NCBI RefSeq assembly: GCF_001507665.1
Contig: NZ_CP013910.1
Location: 1,611,501 to 1,675,500, forward strand
Direction of reading: 5' to 3'
Length of the DNA: 64,000 bases
Origin: Deinococcus actinosclerus
GTDB taxonomy: Bacteria > Deinococcota > Deinococci > Deinococcales > Deinococcaceae
How positions within the stretch are numbered: position 1 is the first letter of the stretch; every line of letters begins with the position of its first letter. A program made the position numbers and the translations under genes. The notes below the pieces were generated by a model. It saw nothing but the letters and a program-made list of their open reading frames with translations. It was not told where the DNA came from and ran no database searches. Shown here piece after piece: positions 46,262 through 56,802 of the stretch.

Positions 46262-47724
46262 ATGGCTAGGCCGCTGCTGCGTGAGACCGAGTCGGGGCGC
46301 GTGCAGGGCCGCGCGCTGCTCGTCCGGGACGAGGTGGCGCTGGCGTGGCTGGGCGTGCCGTACGCCGCGCCGGCGGCGGGCGCGGGCCGCTTCGCGCCGC
46401 CGCAGCCGCATCCGGGCTGGGCCGGCGTGCGGGACGCCACACGACCCGCGCCGGACGTGCTGCAACCGCTGGACCCGTCGGTGACGCTGCGGCCCTCCGC
46501 CGAGGGGAGTCTGGTCGTCAACATCTGGGCGCCGGCTGCGCCCGGCCCGCATCCGGTGCTGGTGTGGTTCCACGGGGGCGCGTTCCGCGCCGGCAGCGGC
46601 CGGCTGTACGACGGGCGCGAGTACGCTGCGCGCCGGGGCGTGGTGGTCGTGACCGTGAACTCGCGGCTGGGGCCGCTGGGCTACGCGGATTTCGCCGGGC
46701 TGTTCGGGGATGAGCGCTTCGCGGTGAACGCCGGGTATCTCGATCAGCGCGCGGCCCTGGGCTGGGTGGCGCGCAACGTCGCGGCGTTCGGCGGCGATCC
46801 GGCGCGCGTGACCGTTGCCGGGGAGTCGGCGGGCGCCGTGAGCGTGAACCTGCTGCTGCGTGACCCCGCCGCGCGGGGCCTGTTCGCCGGGGCAGCCGCG
46901 CAGAGCGGCGGCGTCAATCAGATGTCCGAGCGGGACAACAGTGTGGAACTCGCGGCGGCCTACGCCCGGGCGCTGGGCGTCACGGCCGCCACCCGCGACC
47001 GCCTGTGGACGCTGCCCGCGTCGGCGTTCGTGCGCAGCCTGCACCGGCTCGAACAGGTGCGGTCGCGGCGGCTGAACTCCCGGCCCACCCTGGACGGCGC
47101 GGTGCTGCCCGGCAGCGTCGCCGAGCTGCTGGCCCGCCCGGCTGCGCCCGTGCCGCTGCTGGCAGGTGCGAACCGCGACGAGTACGCCCTGTTCGTGAAA
47201 CTGCCCGACCGGGTGTTTCCCCGCACCGACCGGGCGCTGCTGGCGCGGGTCCTGACCGCCTCCGCAGGGCCGGAGCGGGCCGCAGCGGTGCTGGCCGCCT
47301 ACCCGGACGACCCGGACGGGCTGGTGGCGCTGGGCACGGATCTGTTCTTCCACGCGGCGAACGACGCGCTGCTGCGCGCCCACCCGGCTCCAGCGTTCCG
47401 CTACCGCTTCGACTGGGGCACGCGCTTTTTCGACCTGGGCGCCGCGCACGGCCTGGAACTGCTGTTCCTGTGGCCGTCCCCGATGGGCCTGTCGTCGGGC
47501 GTGCTCCGGGGCGGGAACGGGGCAGCCCGCGCCCAGCTGGCAGACGCCATGCAGGCCAGCTGGGCGCGCTTCATCCACTGCGGCCACCCCGGGCGGACTG
47601 GGCCCCGTGGACGCCGGACCGGCCGCAGGTCACGCGGCTCGACCTGGACGGCCTGACCGTCACGGACGCCGGCGAGCGGGACCGCCTGACGCGCTGGCAG
47701 GGCCTGCTGCCCCTGATGCCCTAG
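46262..47724 (+). pseudogene. Type B carboxylesterase, frameshifted near the C-terminus
   Basis: About 487 residues when repaired. Carboxylesterase fold with the oxyanion segment VWFHGGAFRAGSG, nucleophile in VAGESAGAVSVNLL, acidic residue around NRDEYALF and His in AAHGLELLFLW. The frame breaks after FIHCGHPG; one extra G in GGG 47591-47593 leads into ADWAPWTPDRPQVTRLDLDG and the normal family end. As given, the product ends at 47656 with 20-odd wrong residues. All catalytic residues precede the break. Confidence 0.8.
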
Positions 47725-47752
47725 GCGGGGGCCGGGCGGGTAGAGTGGCCGG

Positions 47753-48896
47753 GTGAAACGCCGGTTCCTCGCCCTGCCCACCCTGGTCCTCCTCGCCGCG
47801 TGGGGCTGGCGCTGGTCGGGGCTGGGGTCGCTGCGCCGCGCCCGGTCCGCGCAGGCCGGCCTGGGGCTGATCTTCGAGGGCGGCCCGCATCCGCAGGTGA
47901 CCCCCGCGCTGCTCGCGGCCCTGGCCGGGGCGGACGTGCAGGCCACCTTCGCGCTCGACGCCCCAGGCGTGACCCGGCACCCCACGCTGACCCGTGAGAT
48001 CCAGAGCCGGGGCACGACGTGGCCGCGCGCGCGCCCGCCAGTCCGTGGCCGTGGGCAGTGTCGCGGGGTGGGCGGCAGGCCGCCGCCGCCCTCCGCACGC
48101 TCCTGGGGCGGGAACCGGTGGGTATCAGTGTGGGTGGATCGCCGGCCCTGCCCGGCTGGCTGGGCGCGTTCCGGGCGGGCGGGCCGGTCGTGGCCGGCCA
48201 GGGCGGCCTCTCGGCGACCGGCGCACTGACCGGCGTGCGGCCGGGGGCGCTCCTCCACCTGAGCGGCACGGATCCGCAGCTGGCGGACCGGCTGCCCGGA
48301 CTGCTCGCGGACCTGCGGGCGCGCGAGTTCGAGGTGCGGCCCCTGCGCGGGTTGCGGGGCCTGCGGCCCGAACGCCCCCGTGACCTCCCCGCCACGGCGC
48401 TGCAGGAGGTGGACGTCTGGTACGACCGGCTGGGCCGGATCCGCCGGGTCGGGAACCGGGCCAGCAGTCTCTTCCGGGCCGGGGCGGCGCCCTACCCGCT
48501 GGCCGACCTGCCGCTGCGTGAGGGGGCGCCGTGCACCGGGGAGAGCGGCTGGTCGAGTTCCACCTCGACAGCGCCCGCCTGACCGAACTGGCCGAGCGGC
48601 CGGTGGCGGGGCGGCGGATCGTGACGGCCTCGGTGCGGGATCTGGCGCGGGCGCTGCGGGACGACCCCGCCCTGAACACCTTCCCGGCCGTGTTCAGCAT
48701 CAGCATCTTCTCGGACGTGCTGGGCCTGTACGGCTTCACGGTGGTGGAGCTGCCGCCCGCGCACCGCCGCCGCCTGACGTGGTGGTCCCGGGTGATCCGC
48801 CGCGCGTACGGCGTGTCCGATCCGAGCAAGCAGCACGTGCCGAAACTGGCGGTCATGTCGCGGGCGGCCTTCGTGGCCCGGCACGCCCGCGACTGA
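47753..48896 (+). pseudogene. Degenerate NodB-like domain plus YkoP-like domain, two frameshifts
   Basis: Repaired length 381 residues. A leading hydrophobic helix is followed by a polysaccharide-deacetylase-like region in which the catalytic T-F-D-D-G-P is IFEGGPHP, so the metal-binding Asp residues are gone. The C-terminal ~125 residues (GERLVEFHLDSARLTELA to AVMSRAAF) resemble the YkoP domain. Single missing G bases at 48009-48012 and 48522-48526 account for both breaks. TAGAGT at 47741-47746 is 6 nt before GTG 47753. Probable non-catalytic envelope protein. Confidence 0.65.
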
Positions 48897-48901
48897 GCCG
48901 G

Positions 48902-49939
48902 TCAGCTGTCCGCCGCGTCCGCGCCCTGGTGAGCGGCGACCTGATCCCAGCGCCACTCGCCGGTCAGGGCCATGGCGTGCAGGCGGGAGCGCAGGGCGGC
49001 GTGGGTGTGCAGGAACTCGCGGAAATCCTCGTCGGGGCTCAGGGCCAGCCCCGCCTCGCGCAGGGGGATCAAGTCGGGCGGTGGGGGCACGGCCGCGTCG
49101 CGCAGGGCCGGGTGGCGGGCCTGGGTGCGCTCGAAGGTGCGGCTCAGGCTGTCCACGCTGGCCAGGGCCCGGCGCAGGCCCGGGGGATTCTGCCCCGGCA
49201 GGGCGCCCTGGATGATCAGCAGCGCCTCGCCCAGCGCGGGGAGGTGCAGGTCCAGGGCGTCCTGCCGGTCGTGGTCGTGAAAGCGGTGCAGGTACGGGGA
49301 GTTCAGGTGCGTGGCGTCCAGCCGGTTCAGGAGGGGTTGCAGGTCGGCGGTGAGGCTGCGCAGCCCGTGGTCGTGATCGTGCACCGCGTTCACGATCAGC
49401 GCCTGCGCGCCGGGGCCCGCGCGGTGCAGCAGCAGGGCCAGTTCACGCCGCTCGCCGCGCGCCTGCGCGACCGGCACCACGAAGGTGATCGCGAAGGTCA
49501 GCAGGAAAAAGCCGTTGATGGCGGCCACGTCGGTCATCACCCGCCAGAACGGCTCCGGGGCGACGATCTCCCCCAGCCCCAGGGTGCTCAGGGTGTACCC
49601 CACAAAATAGAAACTCGCGACGAACGTGGCGGGCTGTCCGCTCTCCGCGCCGACCAGCGCGCCGGGCTGCGACCAGAAGATCAGCGTCCACCCCAGCCAG
49701 GTCAGCAGCGTCCACGCGGTCAGGGTGCCGGTGATCAGCAGGGGGGCCGCCCAGGAGAGCAGGGCGCGCCGGCCGGTCAGGTGCGCGGCGGCGCGCAGGG
49801 CGCTGTACAGCGGGCGGTGAATGCGGTGGCTGAGCCGGCCCTCGCCCGTCTGGATACAGGTGACGATCAGGTCGAGCAGCGCGGCCACGACCATCAGCGC
49901 GCCGGGGAGCCACAGCAGCGACCTCAACATGCGCGGCAT
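48902..49939 (-). CDS. Two-helix ion channel (K+ channel family) with cytoplasmic domain
   Basis: About 345 residues. Four hydrophobic segments at the N-terminus, the last two enclosing a pore loop whose filter reads TLSTLGLGEIVAPEPFW, that is TLGLG instead of TVGYG. The C-terminal ~180 residues are soluble and helical with a His/Asp-rich part (HDHDHGLRSL, HRFHDHDRQDALDL). ATG 49939 or ATG 49930 is the start. It converges on the YkoP-like gene with a 5-bp gap. Confidence 0.78.
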   Translation of the reverse strand: MPRMLRSLLWLPGALMVVAALLDLIVTCIQTGEGRLSHRIHRPLYSALRAAAHLTGRRALLSWAAPLLITGTLTAWTLLTWLGWTLIFWSQPGALVGAESGQPATFVASFYFVGYTLSTLGLGEIVAPEPFWRVMTDVAAINGFFLLTFAITFVVPVAQARGERRELALLLHRAGPGAQALIVNAVHDHDHGLRSLTADLQPLLNRLDATHLNSPYLHRFHDHDRQDALDLHLPALGEALLIIQGALPGQNPPGLRRALASVDSLSRTFERTQARHPALRDAAVPPPPDLIPLREAGLALSPDEDFREFLHTHAALRSRLHAMALTGEWRWDQVAAHQGADAADS

Positions 49940-50050
49940 TCTCGCGCGCCGCCGCGACCCCGGTGATGGCGGGCAGGTAAAGACCTCTCCACGTTGCGCG
50001 GCGGGCCCAGTGACCGCGGGTCCAGTGCCCGTCGTGGTCCAGGACAGGCG

Positions 50051-50074
50051 GCGCCGGTCACCACGCCCCGGCGC
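50051..50074 (-). terminator. Weak hairpin after the acyl-CoA dehydrogenase gene
   Basis: GCGCCGG and CCGGCGC pair over 10 nt in the gap between the dehydrogenase stop and the channel gene start. Confidence 0.3.
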
Positions 50075-50091
50075 TCCTCCCGCCCGGAGGT

Positions 50092-51263
<1,172 letters not shown>

Positions 51264-51311
51264 GCCCCCAGGCTACCAAACGCCCGTTAGGCAGCGTCCA
51301 GGCCGGTCAGC

Positions 51312-51557
51312 TCAGGCCAGCGCGGCGGCCAGGGCCTCCTCGATGCCGCGCCCGCGCCAGCCGGTCTCGACAGTCGCGGCCTCGCCGCCGGGCCAGCGCA
51401 GGTGCGCGCCGATCACCGCGCCGCCCGCAATCGCCAGCGCCGCGCCGCTCAGGACGTCCAGCGGCGCGTCCGGGCACAGGCGCGCGGCCGCCGTCCTCAG
51501 GGTGGGGGCCAGGGGCAGCGGGGGGCGGGTCACGCGAACACGGGCGGGCAGACTCAC
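51312..51557 (-). CDS. Small hypothetical protein
   Basis: 81 residues with a hydrophobic glycine-rich centre (VLSGAALAIAGGAVIGAHL) and a short acidic end. Family not recognised. TACACT (51565-51570, minus strand) is exactly 7 nt before GTG 51557, which supports a real leaderless gene. Divergent from the next small membrane-protein gene. Confidence 0.55.
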   Translation of the reverse strand: MSLPARVRVTRPPLPLAPTLRTAAARLCPDAPLDVLSGAALAIAGGAVIGAHLRWPGGEAATVETGWRGRGIEEALAAALA

Positions 51558-51653
51558 GCCGCGCAGTGTAGAGCAGAGCAGGCGGGCGCGGCGACCGGAG
51601 ACGGTGTGAAGTTCCTCACCGCAGCGGCGCGGGACGCACTTACAATTCAGCGG

Positions 51654-51950
51654 ATGTCCGTGCCGTCTGCTCCTCCGGTTGCCCGCGCGCCCTCCTGGCC
51701 GCGGGTCCTGCTGCTGCTGCTGTGCGCCCTGCTGCTGCTGGCGACCGCCGCCCTGGCGCTGCTCTCGCTGGGCCTGTTCTCCTCCCTCGCCTCGAACGGG
51801 CCGCTGTGGCTGCGTTCACTGGGCGTGGTGGCCGCCACGCTCACCACCTCGGCCGGACTGGGGGGCCTCAGCGGGATCGCGCAGGCGTTCACGCTGATGC
51901 TGCTCACGAGCCTCGTGGCGGCCCTGGCCGCCTTCGTCAAACCGCGCTGA
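51654..51950 (+). CDS. Small membrane protein
   Basis: 98 residues with two or three hydrophobic helices (VLLLLLCALLLLATAALALLS and a C-terminal Ala/Leu-rich segment). Family not recognised. TACAAT at 51641-51646 is 7 nt before ATG 51654. It lies just upstream of mreB, which has its own promoter. Confidence 0.6.
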   Translation: MSVPSAPPVARAPSWPRVLLLLLCALLLLATAALALLSLGLFSSLASNGPLWLRSLGVVAATLTTSAGLGGLSGIAQAFTLMLLTSLVAALAAFVKPR

Positions 51951-52000
51951 GCGACGCCTAAATCATGAGCATTTTTTTACGTGCTCCTCATGCTGCGTGC

Positions 52001-52006
52001 TACGAT
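52001..52006 (+). promoter_or_regulatory. Promoter of mreB
   Basis: TACGAT -10 with a weak TTACGT -35 at 51978-51983 (17-bp spacing). The predicted message has a ~20-nt leader containing GGAGG. Confidence 0.45.
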
Positions 52007-52032
52007 TGGGGAGTTTTGTACCGGAGGCGAGT

Positions 52033-53073
52033 GTGAGGCTGTCAGAAGACATCGGAATTGACCTTGGAACGGCGACGTTCCTGATTTACAGCAAGAGCCG
52101 CGGCCTGGTGCTGCAGGAACCCAGCGTGATCGCCATGGCCCGCGACAGCAAACAGGTCAAGGCGGTGGGTGAGGAAGCGTACCGCATGATCGGCCGCACG
52201 CCGGGCGGGATCGTCGCCGTGCGCCCCATCAAGGACGGCGTCATTGCCGACGAGGGCCTCACCGAGAAGATGATCAGCATGTTCCTGCAGAAGGTGCAGG
52301 GCGGCGCCGGACGCCTGTTCGGCTTCAAGCCGCAGCTGATGGTCGGCGTGCCCAGCAACGTCAGCGACGTGGAAAAACGCGCCGTGCTGCGCGCCGCGAT
52401 CCACAGCAACGCCCGCCGCGCCTTCCTGATCGAGGAGCCGCTGGCGGCCGCCATCGGCGCGGGCCTCAAGATCGCCGAACCGGTGGGCAGCATGGTCGTG
52501 GATATCGGCGGGGGCAGCACGGACGTCGCCGTGATCTCGCTGGGCGGGATCGTGGTCAGCGAGTCGCTGCGGATCGCCGGGAACGAGTTCGACGAGAGCA
52601 TCATCCGCTACGTGCGCCGCAAGCACAACGTGCTGATCGGGGAGCGCACCGCCGAGGAGATCAAGGTCAAGGTCGGCGCGGCCATGCTGCTCGACGACGC
52701 CGAGAACCTCACCGCCGAGGTGCGCGGCCGCGACCTCGTGAACGGCCTGCCCAAGACCATCAGCCTGGACTCCACGGACGTGGTCGAGGCGCTCTCGGAG
52801 CCCGTCACGAAGATCGTCGAGGGCGTCAAGCGCGTCCTGGAGATCACCCCGCCGGAACTGGTCAGCGACATCATCGACCGCGGCATCGTGATGACCGGCG
52901 GCGGCTCGCTGCTGCGCAACTTCGACGAACTGCTGCGTCAGACGACCGGCATTCCCGTCGCCGTGGCCGAGAACGCCGTGGAAGCGGTAGCGGTCGGCAC
53001 CGGCATGGCGCTGGAAATGATTCCCGTGCTGGGCGACTCGCTGGTCAGCAGCGACAACTACCTGCGTCACTGA
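52033..53073 (+). CDS. mreB: Rod-shape actin homologue MreB
   Basis: 346 residues. Membrane-bound actin-like ATPase that organises lateral wall synthesis. Phosphate-1 motif DIGIDLGTATFLIY, phosphate-2 VVDIGGGSTDVAVIS and adenosine motif GIVMTGGGSLL. GTG 52033 is set by GGAGG ending 5 nt upstream. mreC and mreD do not follow; fabZ is next. Deinococci vary in shape, so an intact mreB points to a rod-shaped or rod-capable species. Confidence 0.93.
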   Translation: MRLSEDIGIDLGTATFLIYSKSRGLVLQEPSVIAMARDSKQVKAVGEEAYRMIGRTPGGIVAVRPIKDGVIADEGLTEKMISMFLQKVQGGAGRLFGFKPQLMVGVPSNVSDVEKRAVLRAAIHSNARRAFLIEEPLAAAIGAGLKIAEPVGSMVVDIGGGSTDVAVISLGGIVVSESLRIAGNEFDESIIRYVRRKHNVLIGERTAEEIKVKVGAAMLLDDAENLTAEVRGRDLVNGLPKTISLDSTDVVEALSEPVTKIVEGVKRVLEITPPELVSDIIDRGIVMTGGGSLLRNFDELLRQTTGIPVAVAENAVEAVAVGTGMALEMIPVLGDSLVSSDNYLRH

Positions 53074-53187
53074 CCACGTCCGGGCCAGCCCGGCCCCCGG
53101 TTGACGATGGGAGGCGGCCCGCAGGTGCCCCTCCCATTCGCCTGTCTCCCCCATCCCCAGACTCCCCTGCCCCGGAGGTTGCCCCGC

Positions 53188-53616
53188 ATGGATCCGATCC
53201 TGATTCAAGACGTCCTCAAGACCCTGCCCCACCGCTTCCCCTTCGTGATGGTCGACCGCGTGCTGTCCATTCAGGACGGCGAGGTGCACGCGCTGAAGAA
53301 CGTGACCGTGAACGAACCGTTCTTCCCCGGGCACTTCCCGCAGGAACCCGTGATGCCCGGCGTGCTGATCGTCGAGGCGCTGGCGCAGGCCAGCATGTTC
53401 TGCCTGCACGGTCAGCTGGATCCCGGCACGATCGGGTACCTCGCGGGTGTGGACGGCGCGCGCTTCAAGCGCAAGGTCATCCCCGGCGATCAGCTGCACC
53501 TGCACGCGAAGCTGGAGTTCCTGCGCCGCGGGCTGGGTAAGACCACCTGCCGCGCGCTGGTGGACGGTGAGGTGGCGGCGGAGGCCACCATCCTGTTCGC
53601 GGTTGCCAAAGGGTGA
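53188..53616 (+). CDS. fabZ: (3R)-hydroxyacyl-[acyl carrier protein] dehydratase
   Basis: 142 residues. Hot-dog fold dehydratase of fatty acid elongation. Catalytic His in LKTLPHRFPFVMVD and Glu in PVMPGVLIVEALAQ; FFPGHFP is intact. ATG 53188 is set by GGAGG 9-10 nt upstream. It is the only fatty-acid synthesis gene in the window. Confidence 0.95.
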   Translation: MDPILIQDVLKTLPHRFPFVMVDRVLSIQDGEVHALKNVTVNEPFFPGHFPQEPVMPGVLIVEALAQASMFCLHGQLDPGTIGYLAGVDGARFKRKVIPGDQLHLHAKLEFLRRGLGKTTCRALVDGEVAAEATILFAVAKG

Positions 53617-53656
53617 ATGAAGACGTGAATCGGCCCGCGCGGGACGCCGCAGCGGG

Positions 53657-53662
53657 TACGCT
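53657..53662 (+). promoter_or_regulatory. -10 box of the lptF-type operon
   Basis: TACGCT, exactly 7 nt before ATG 53670, which opens a 7-codon ORF rather than lptF. Confidence 0.5.
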
Positions 53663-53669
53663 GGCGCGG

Positions 53670-53693
53670 ATGCCTGCCCCGGAGTGCCATTGA
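53670..53693 (+). CDS. Leaderless mini-ORF overlapping the lptF start
   Basis: Encodes MPAPECH and stops at TGA 53691-53693, which overlaps TTG 53690. It contains GGAG 7 nt before that TTG, which would suit reinitiation. Same layout as the mini-ORF at 24671. Confidence 0.4.
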   Translation: MPAPECH

Positions 53694-54819
53694 GTCGCCT
53701 GACCCGCTACGTGACGCTGGAGCTGCTGCCGCCGCTGCTGGCGGGCACGCTGCTGTTCACGGCCATCCTCAGCTTCGGGTACTTCTTCATCTCCAGCCAG
53801 TGGCTCCAGGGCGTGCCCGTGGCGCTGGTCGGGCAGTGGATCGCCTATCAGGTGCCGGACACCCTCGTGAAGGTGCTGCCCATGGCGGTCGTGCTGATGA
53901 CCGTGGTGGCGTTCGGCCGCATGAGCACCGAGCGGGAACTCGTGGCGGTGCAGTCCGGCGGGATCAGCCTGGGCCGCGTCGCCCGCCCGGCGGGTGTGGT
54001 GGCGCTGCTCGTCACGGCGCTCTCGGTGTGGCTGAGCCTGTGGGTCGCCCCGAGGTTGAACGTCGAGACGCGCGGCCTGTACTGGGACGTGCTGACCGGC
54101 GCGGGCCTGTCGCAGCTGAGCGGGAAGACCGTGGATCTCGGGGACGGCCTGACCCTGTTCATGCGCGGCTACGACCCGGCCACACGGGAGATGCAGGGCG
54201 TGCGTCTGGAACGCTGGGAGTCCGGCAACGCCCGGCTGGGCACACTGACCTTCGCGGACCGCGCCACCTTCGAGCACCGCGTGCTGACCCTGCGGGACTA
54301 CCGGGTGTTCCGCGCGGACTTCGGCGCGGCCGCCCGCCTGCCCGGCGCCGCGCAGAACCCGCTGACGCTGCCGGGCGCGGTCGCGCAGACTTTCCCCGCC
54401 ATCCGCTCCGGGGCCTCGCTGCGGGTGGACACCGGCCTGAGCCGCCAGGAGACCCTGGCGAAATACGCCGACGCGGTGGGCGCCGACGCCCAGGGCTGGC
54501 CGGAACTCGTCACGGCGCTCACGACGCCGGGCGTGAAGGCCGCCGAGCGGGACGCGGCGCGCGTCACCCTGAACCGCAAGCTGGCGCTGCCCTTCGCGAA
54601 TCTGGTGCTGGCCCTGGCGGCCCTGCCGTTCGCGCTGCGCTACGGGCGGACGCTGGGCGTGGCGCTGGGGCTGGCGCTGCTGCTGGCCGTCGCGTACTAC
54701 CTGCTGTTCTTCCTGGGTCTGACCCTGGCCCCGCTGCTGCCCGGCCTGCCGGAGGCGGGGTGTGGCTGGCGAACGTGGTGTTCGCGGCGCTGGGCCTGAC
54801 CCTGCTGAGGCGCGCGTGA
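53690..54819 (+). pseudogene. LptF/LptG-family permease, frameshifted at the 3' end
   Basis: 376 residues when repaired. YjgP/YjgQ family: three N-terminal helices (LLAGTLLFTAILSFGYFF), a large periplasmic beta-jellyroll (residues ~130-260) and three C-terminal helices. In LPS bacteria it extracts lipids for transport to the outer membrane; deinococci lack classical LPS, so another envelope lipid is likely. One extra G at 54757-54760 replaces EAGCGW with EAGVWLANVVFAALG. TTG 53690 (or GTG 53684) is the start. First gene of a three-gene overlapping operon. Confidence 0.82.
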
Positions 54820-55936
54820 CCGGGCCGCAGCTGCCGCTCCGCGCCCTGATCGTGTCCGCGTCGTTCGGCAGCGGGCACCATCAGGCGAACGGCGCGCTGG
54901 ACGCCGCGCTGCGCGACCTGGGCGTGCCCCTGGAGGCGCGGCACGCCGACCTGCTGAAGTACATGAGTACCCCTGAGCGCGTGATCACGGCGGGCACGTA
55001 CGACCTGTGGCTGCGGCACATGCCCGGCGTGTACCGCGCCTTCTACCACCTGACGGACACCGACCGCGCGCCCACCGCGCAGGCCTTCGGGTGGCTGGGC
55101 TACCCCGCCATGCGCCGCGACGTGCTGGAGGTCCGCCCCGAGGTGGTCGTGAGTTCCTACCCCACCCCGGTCGCGCTGGCGCACAACGTCCGCCGCCGCA
55201 CCGGCACCGATTTCCTGAACGGACTGGTCATCACCGACTACCGCGTGCACCAGCACTGGGCGCGCGCCGAGGCCGACCTGCTGATGGTCCCGAACGAGGA
55301 GGCCCGCGAGCAGCTCGCCCGCTGGCGCATCCCCGACGACCGGGTGGAGGTCACGGGCATCCCCATCGCGCGGGTGTACCGCGACCTGATCGGCGCCGAC
55401 CGCGCCGCGCTGCGCGCCAGGCACGGCCTGGACCCGGACCTGCCCCTGATCCTGATGTCCGGCGGCGGGACCGGCAGTTACCGCGCGCTGCCGCAGGTGC
55501 TGCGCGAACTGGGCAACCTGGGCCGGCGCGTGCAGGTGCTCGTCCTGGCGGGCGCGGACGGGCACGGCGTGGCCCGGGTGGGGGCGCGACCCTGCACCGC
55601 CTGGGGTTCACCACGAACTTCCCGGAACTGCTCGCCGCGTCGGACCTCGTGGTGGGCAAGGCGGGCGGCCTGACCGTCGCGGAGGCCACCACGCTGGGCG
55701 TGCCCCTCGTCGTGCACGCCCCGATTCCCGGGCAGGAGGAATTCAACACCGACTACCTGGAACGCCACGGCGCAGCCCTGTGGGCGCGGTCCCTGGCCGA
55801 CGTGCGCCCGGCGGTGCTGCGCGCCCTGGACGCCGACGAACGCGGCCGGATGTCCTGCGCCGCCCGGGCCGTCAGCCGCCCGGACGCCGCCGAGCAGGTC
55901 GCGCGGGTCCTGCTGCGGCGGCTGGGCCGGCTGTGA
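54816..55936 (+). pseudogene. Diacylglycerol glycosyltransferase (MGDG synthase/UgtP-like), frameshifted
   Basis: 373 residues when repaired. GT28-type fold: N-terminal LIVSASFGSGHHQANGALD, acceptor domain with VVVSSYPTPVAL, and donor domain LMSGGGTGSYRALPQVL, DLVVGKAGGLTVAEA, PIPGQEEFNTDYL. One extra G at 55580-55584 joins GADGHGVARVG to GATLHRLGFTTNFPELL. It probably adds a sugar to diacylglycerol at the inner membrane face. GTG 54816 overlaps the lptF stop (GTGA). Confidence 0.83.
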
Positions 55937-56672
55937 CCGGACCCTGGCGCTGGGCAGCCGGACTGGCGGCGGGCGCGGCCCTGTACATCGGCCTGCCGTA
56001 CCTGCTCGTGCAGCGCGGCGGACTGGGTGTCATCACGCGGGGTGACCCGGCGCGGCAGCAGGTCGCCCTGACCTTCGACGACGGGCCCGACCCGCGCAGC
56101 ACCCCGCTCGTGCTGGACACGCTGCGCGCGGCGGGCGTCCAGGCCACCTTCTTCATCCTGCCCGCGCTGGCACGGCAGCACCCGGACCTGCTGCGCCGCC
56201 TGCTCACCGAGGGCCACGAGGTCCTCCCGCACGCGCACCGGCACCGGCACGCCTGGACCCTGCTGCCCTGGGTCGCCTTCCGTGATCCGGGACAGGCCAC
56301 GCGTGAGGTGGAGGAGCTGACCGGCACGCGCCCCGCCTCCAGCGGCCCCCGCACGGCGCCTACAGCCTCACCACGGTGCTGGGCCAGCGCGCCGCCGGAG
56401 TGACGGGTGTCCACTGGACGGTCGAGGCGCGCGACTGGGCCGCTGACGCCACCCCAGGCACCGTGCGGGCTGAGGTGGCGCGGCAGGTCCGGCCGGGCGG
56501 CATTATCGTGCTGCACGACGCCGGACCCGGCTCCCGCACCACCCCGGCGGCGCTGCCCGGCATCCTGACCGACCTGCGGGCGCGCGGCCTGACGGTCGTC
56601 CCGCTGCGCGACCTGCGCGGCGCGCGGCCCGGCACGCTGCGGGACATGTGGCACACCCTCCGGGGCAGCTGA
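55933..56672 (+). pseudogene. Polysaccharide deacetylase (NodB domain), frameshifted
   Basis: 246 residues when repaired. N-terminal signal anchor (AAGLAAGAALYIGLPYLL), then NodB motifs: LTFDDGPDPRS, HEVLPHAHRHRHAW, and the later VHWTVEARDWAA and GGIIVLHDAG. One extra C at 56346-56350 changes SSGPRTAP to SSGPPHGAYSLTTVLGQ, restoring the expected R-P-P-x-G-like motif region. GTG 55933 overlaps the glycosyltransferase stop (GTGA). Acts on N-acetylated envelope glycans. Confidence 0.83.
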
Positions 56673-56802
56673 CAAGGGTACTGGCGGTTTCGTCCACAGC
56701 CCGGCAGGGCACCGGGTGGCCCACTCCACGCCCGGAGGCTCCTTCGCTCCTCCTCTGCGGGGCAGCCCCGCGAGTCCGTCTGAATCCCGTACCCTGGGGC
56801 GC

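Noticed and set aside
45620..47587. Long minus-strand frames opposite holA and the carboxylesterase
   Set aside because: Arg/Gln/His-rich shadow of GC-rich coding DNA; the plus strand carries recognisable family motifs.
52042..53505. 487-codon minus-strand frame opposite mreB and fabZ
   Set aside because: Antisense to two well-identified genes; composition typical of shadows.
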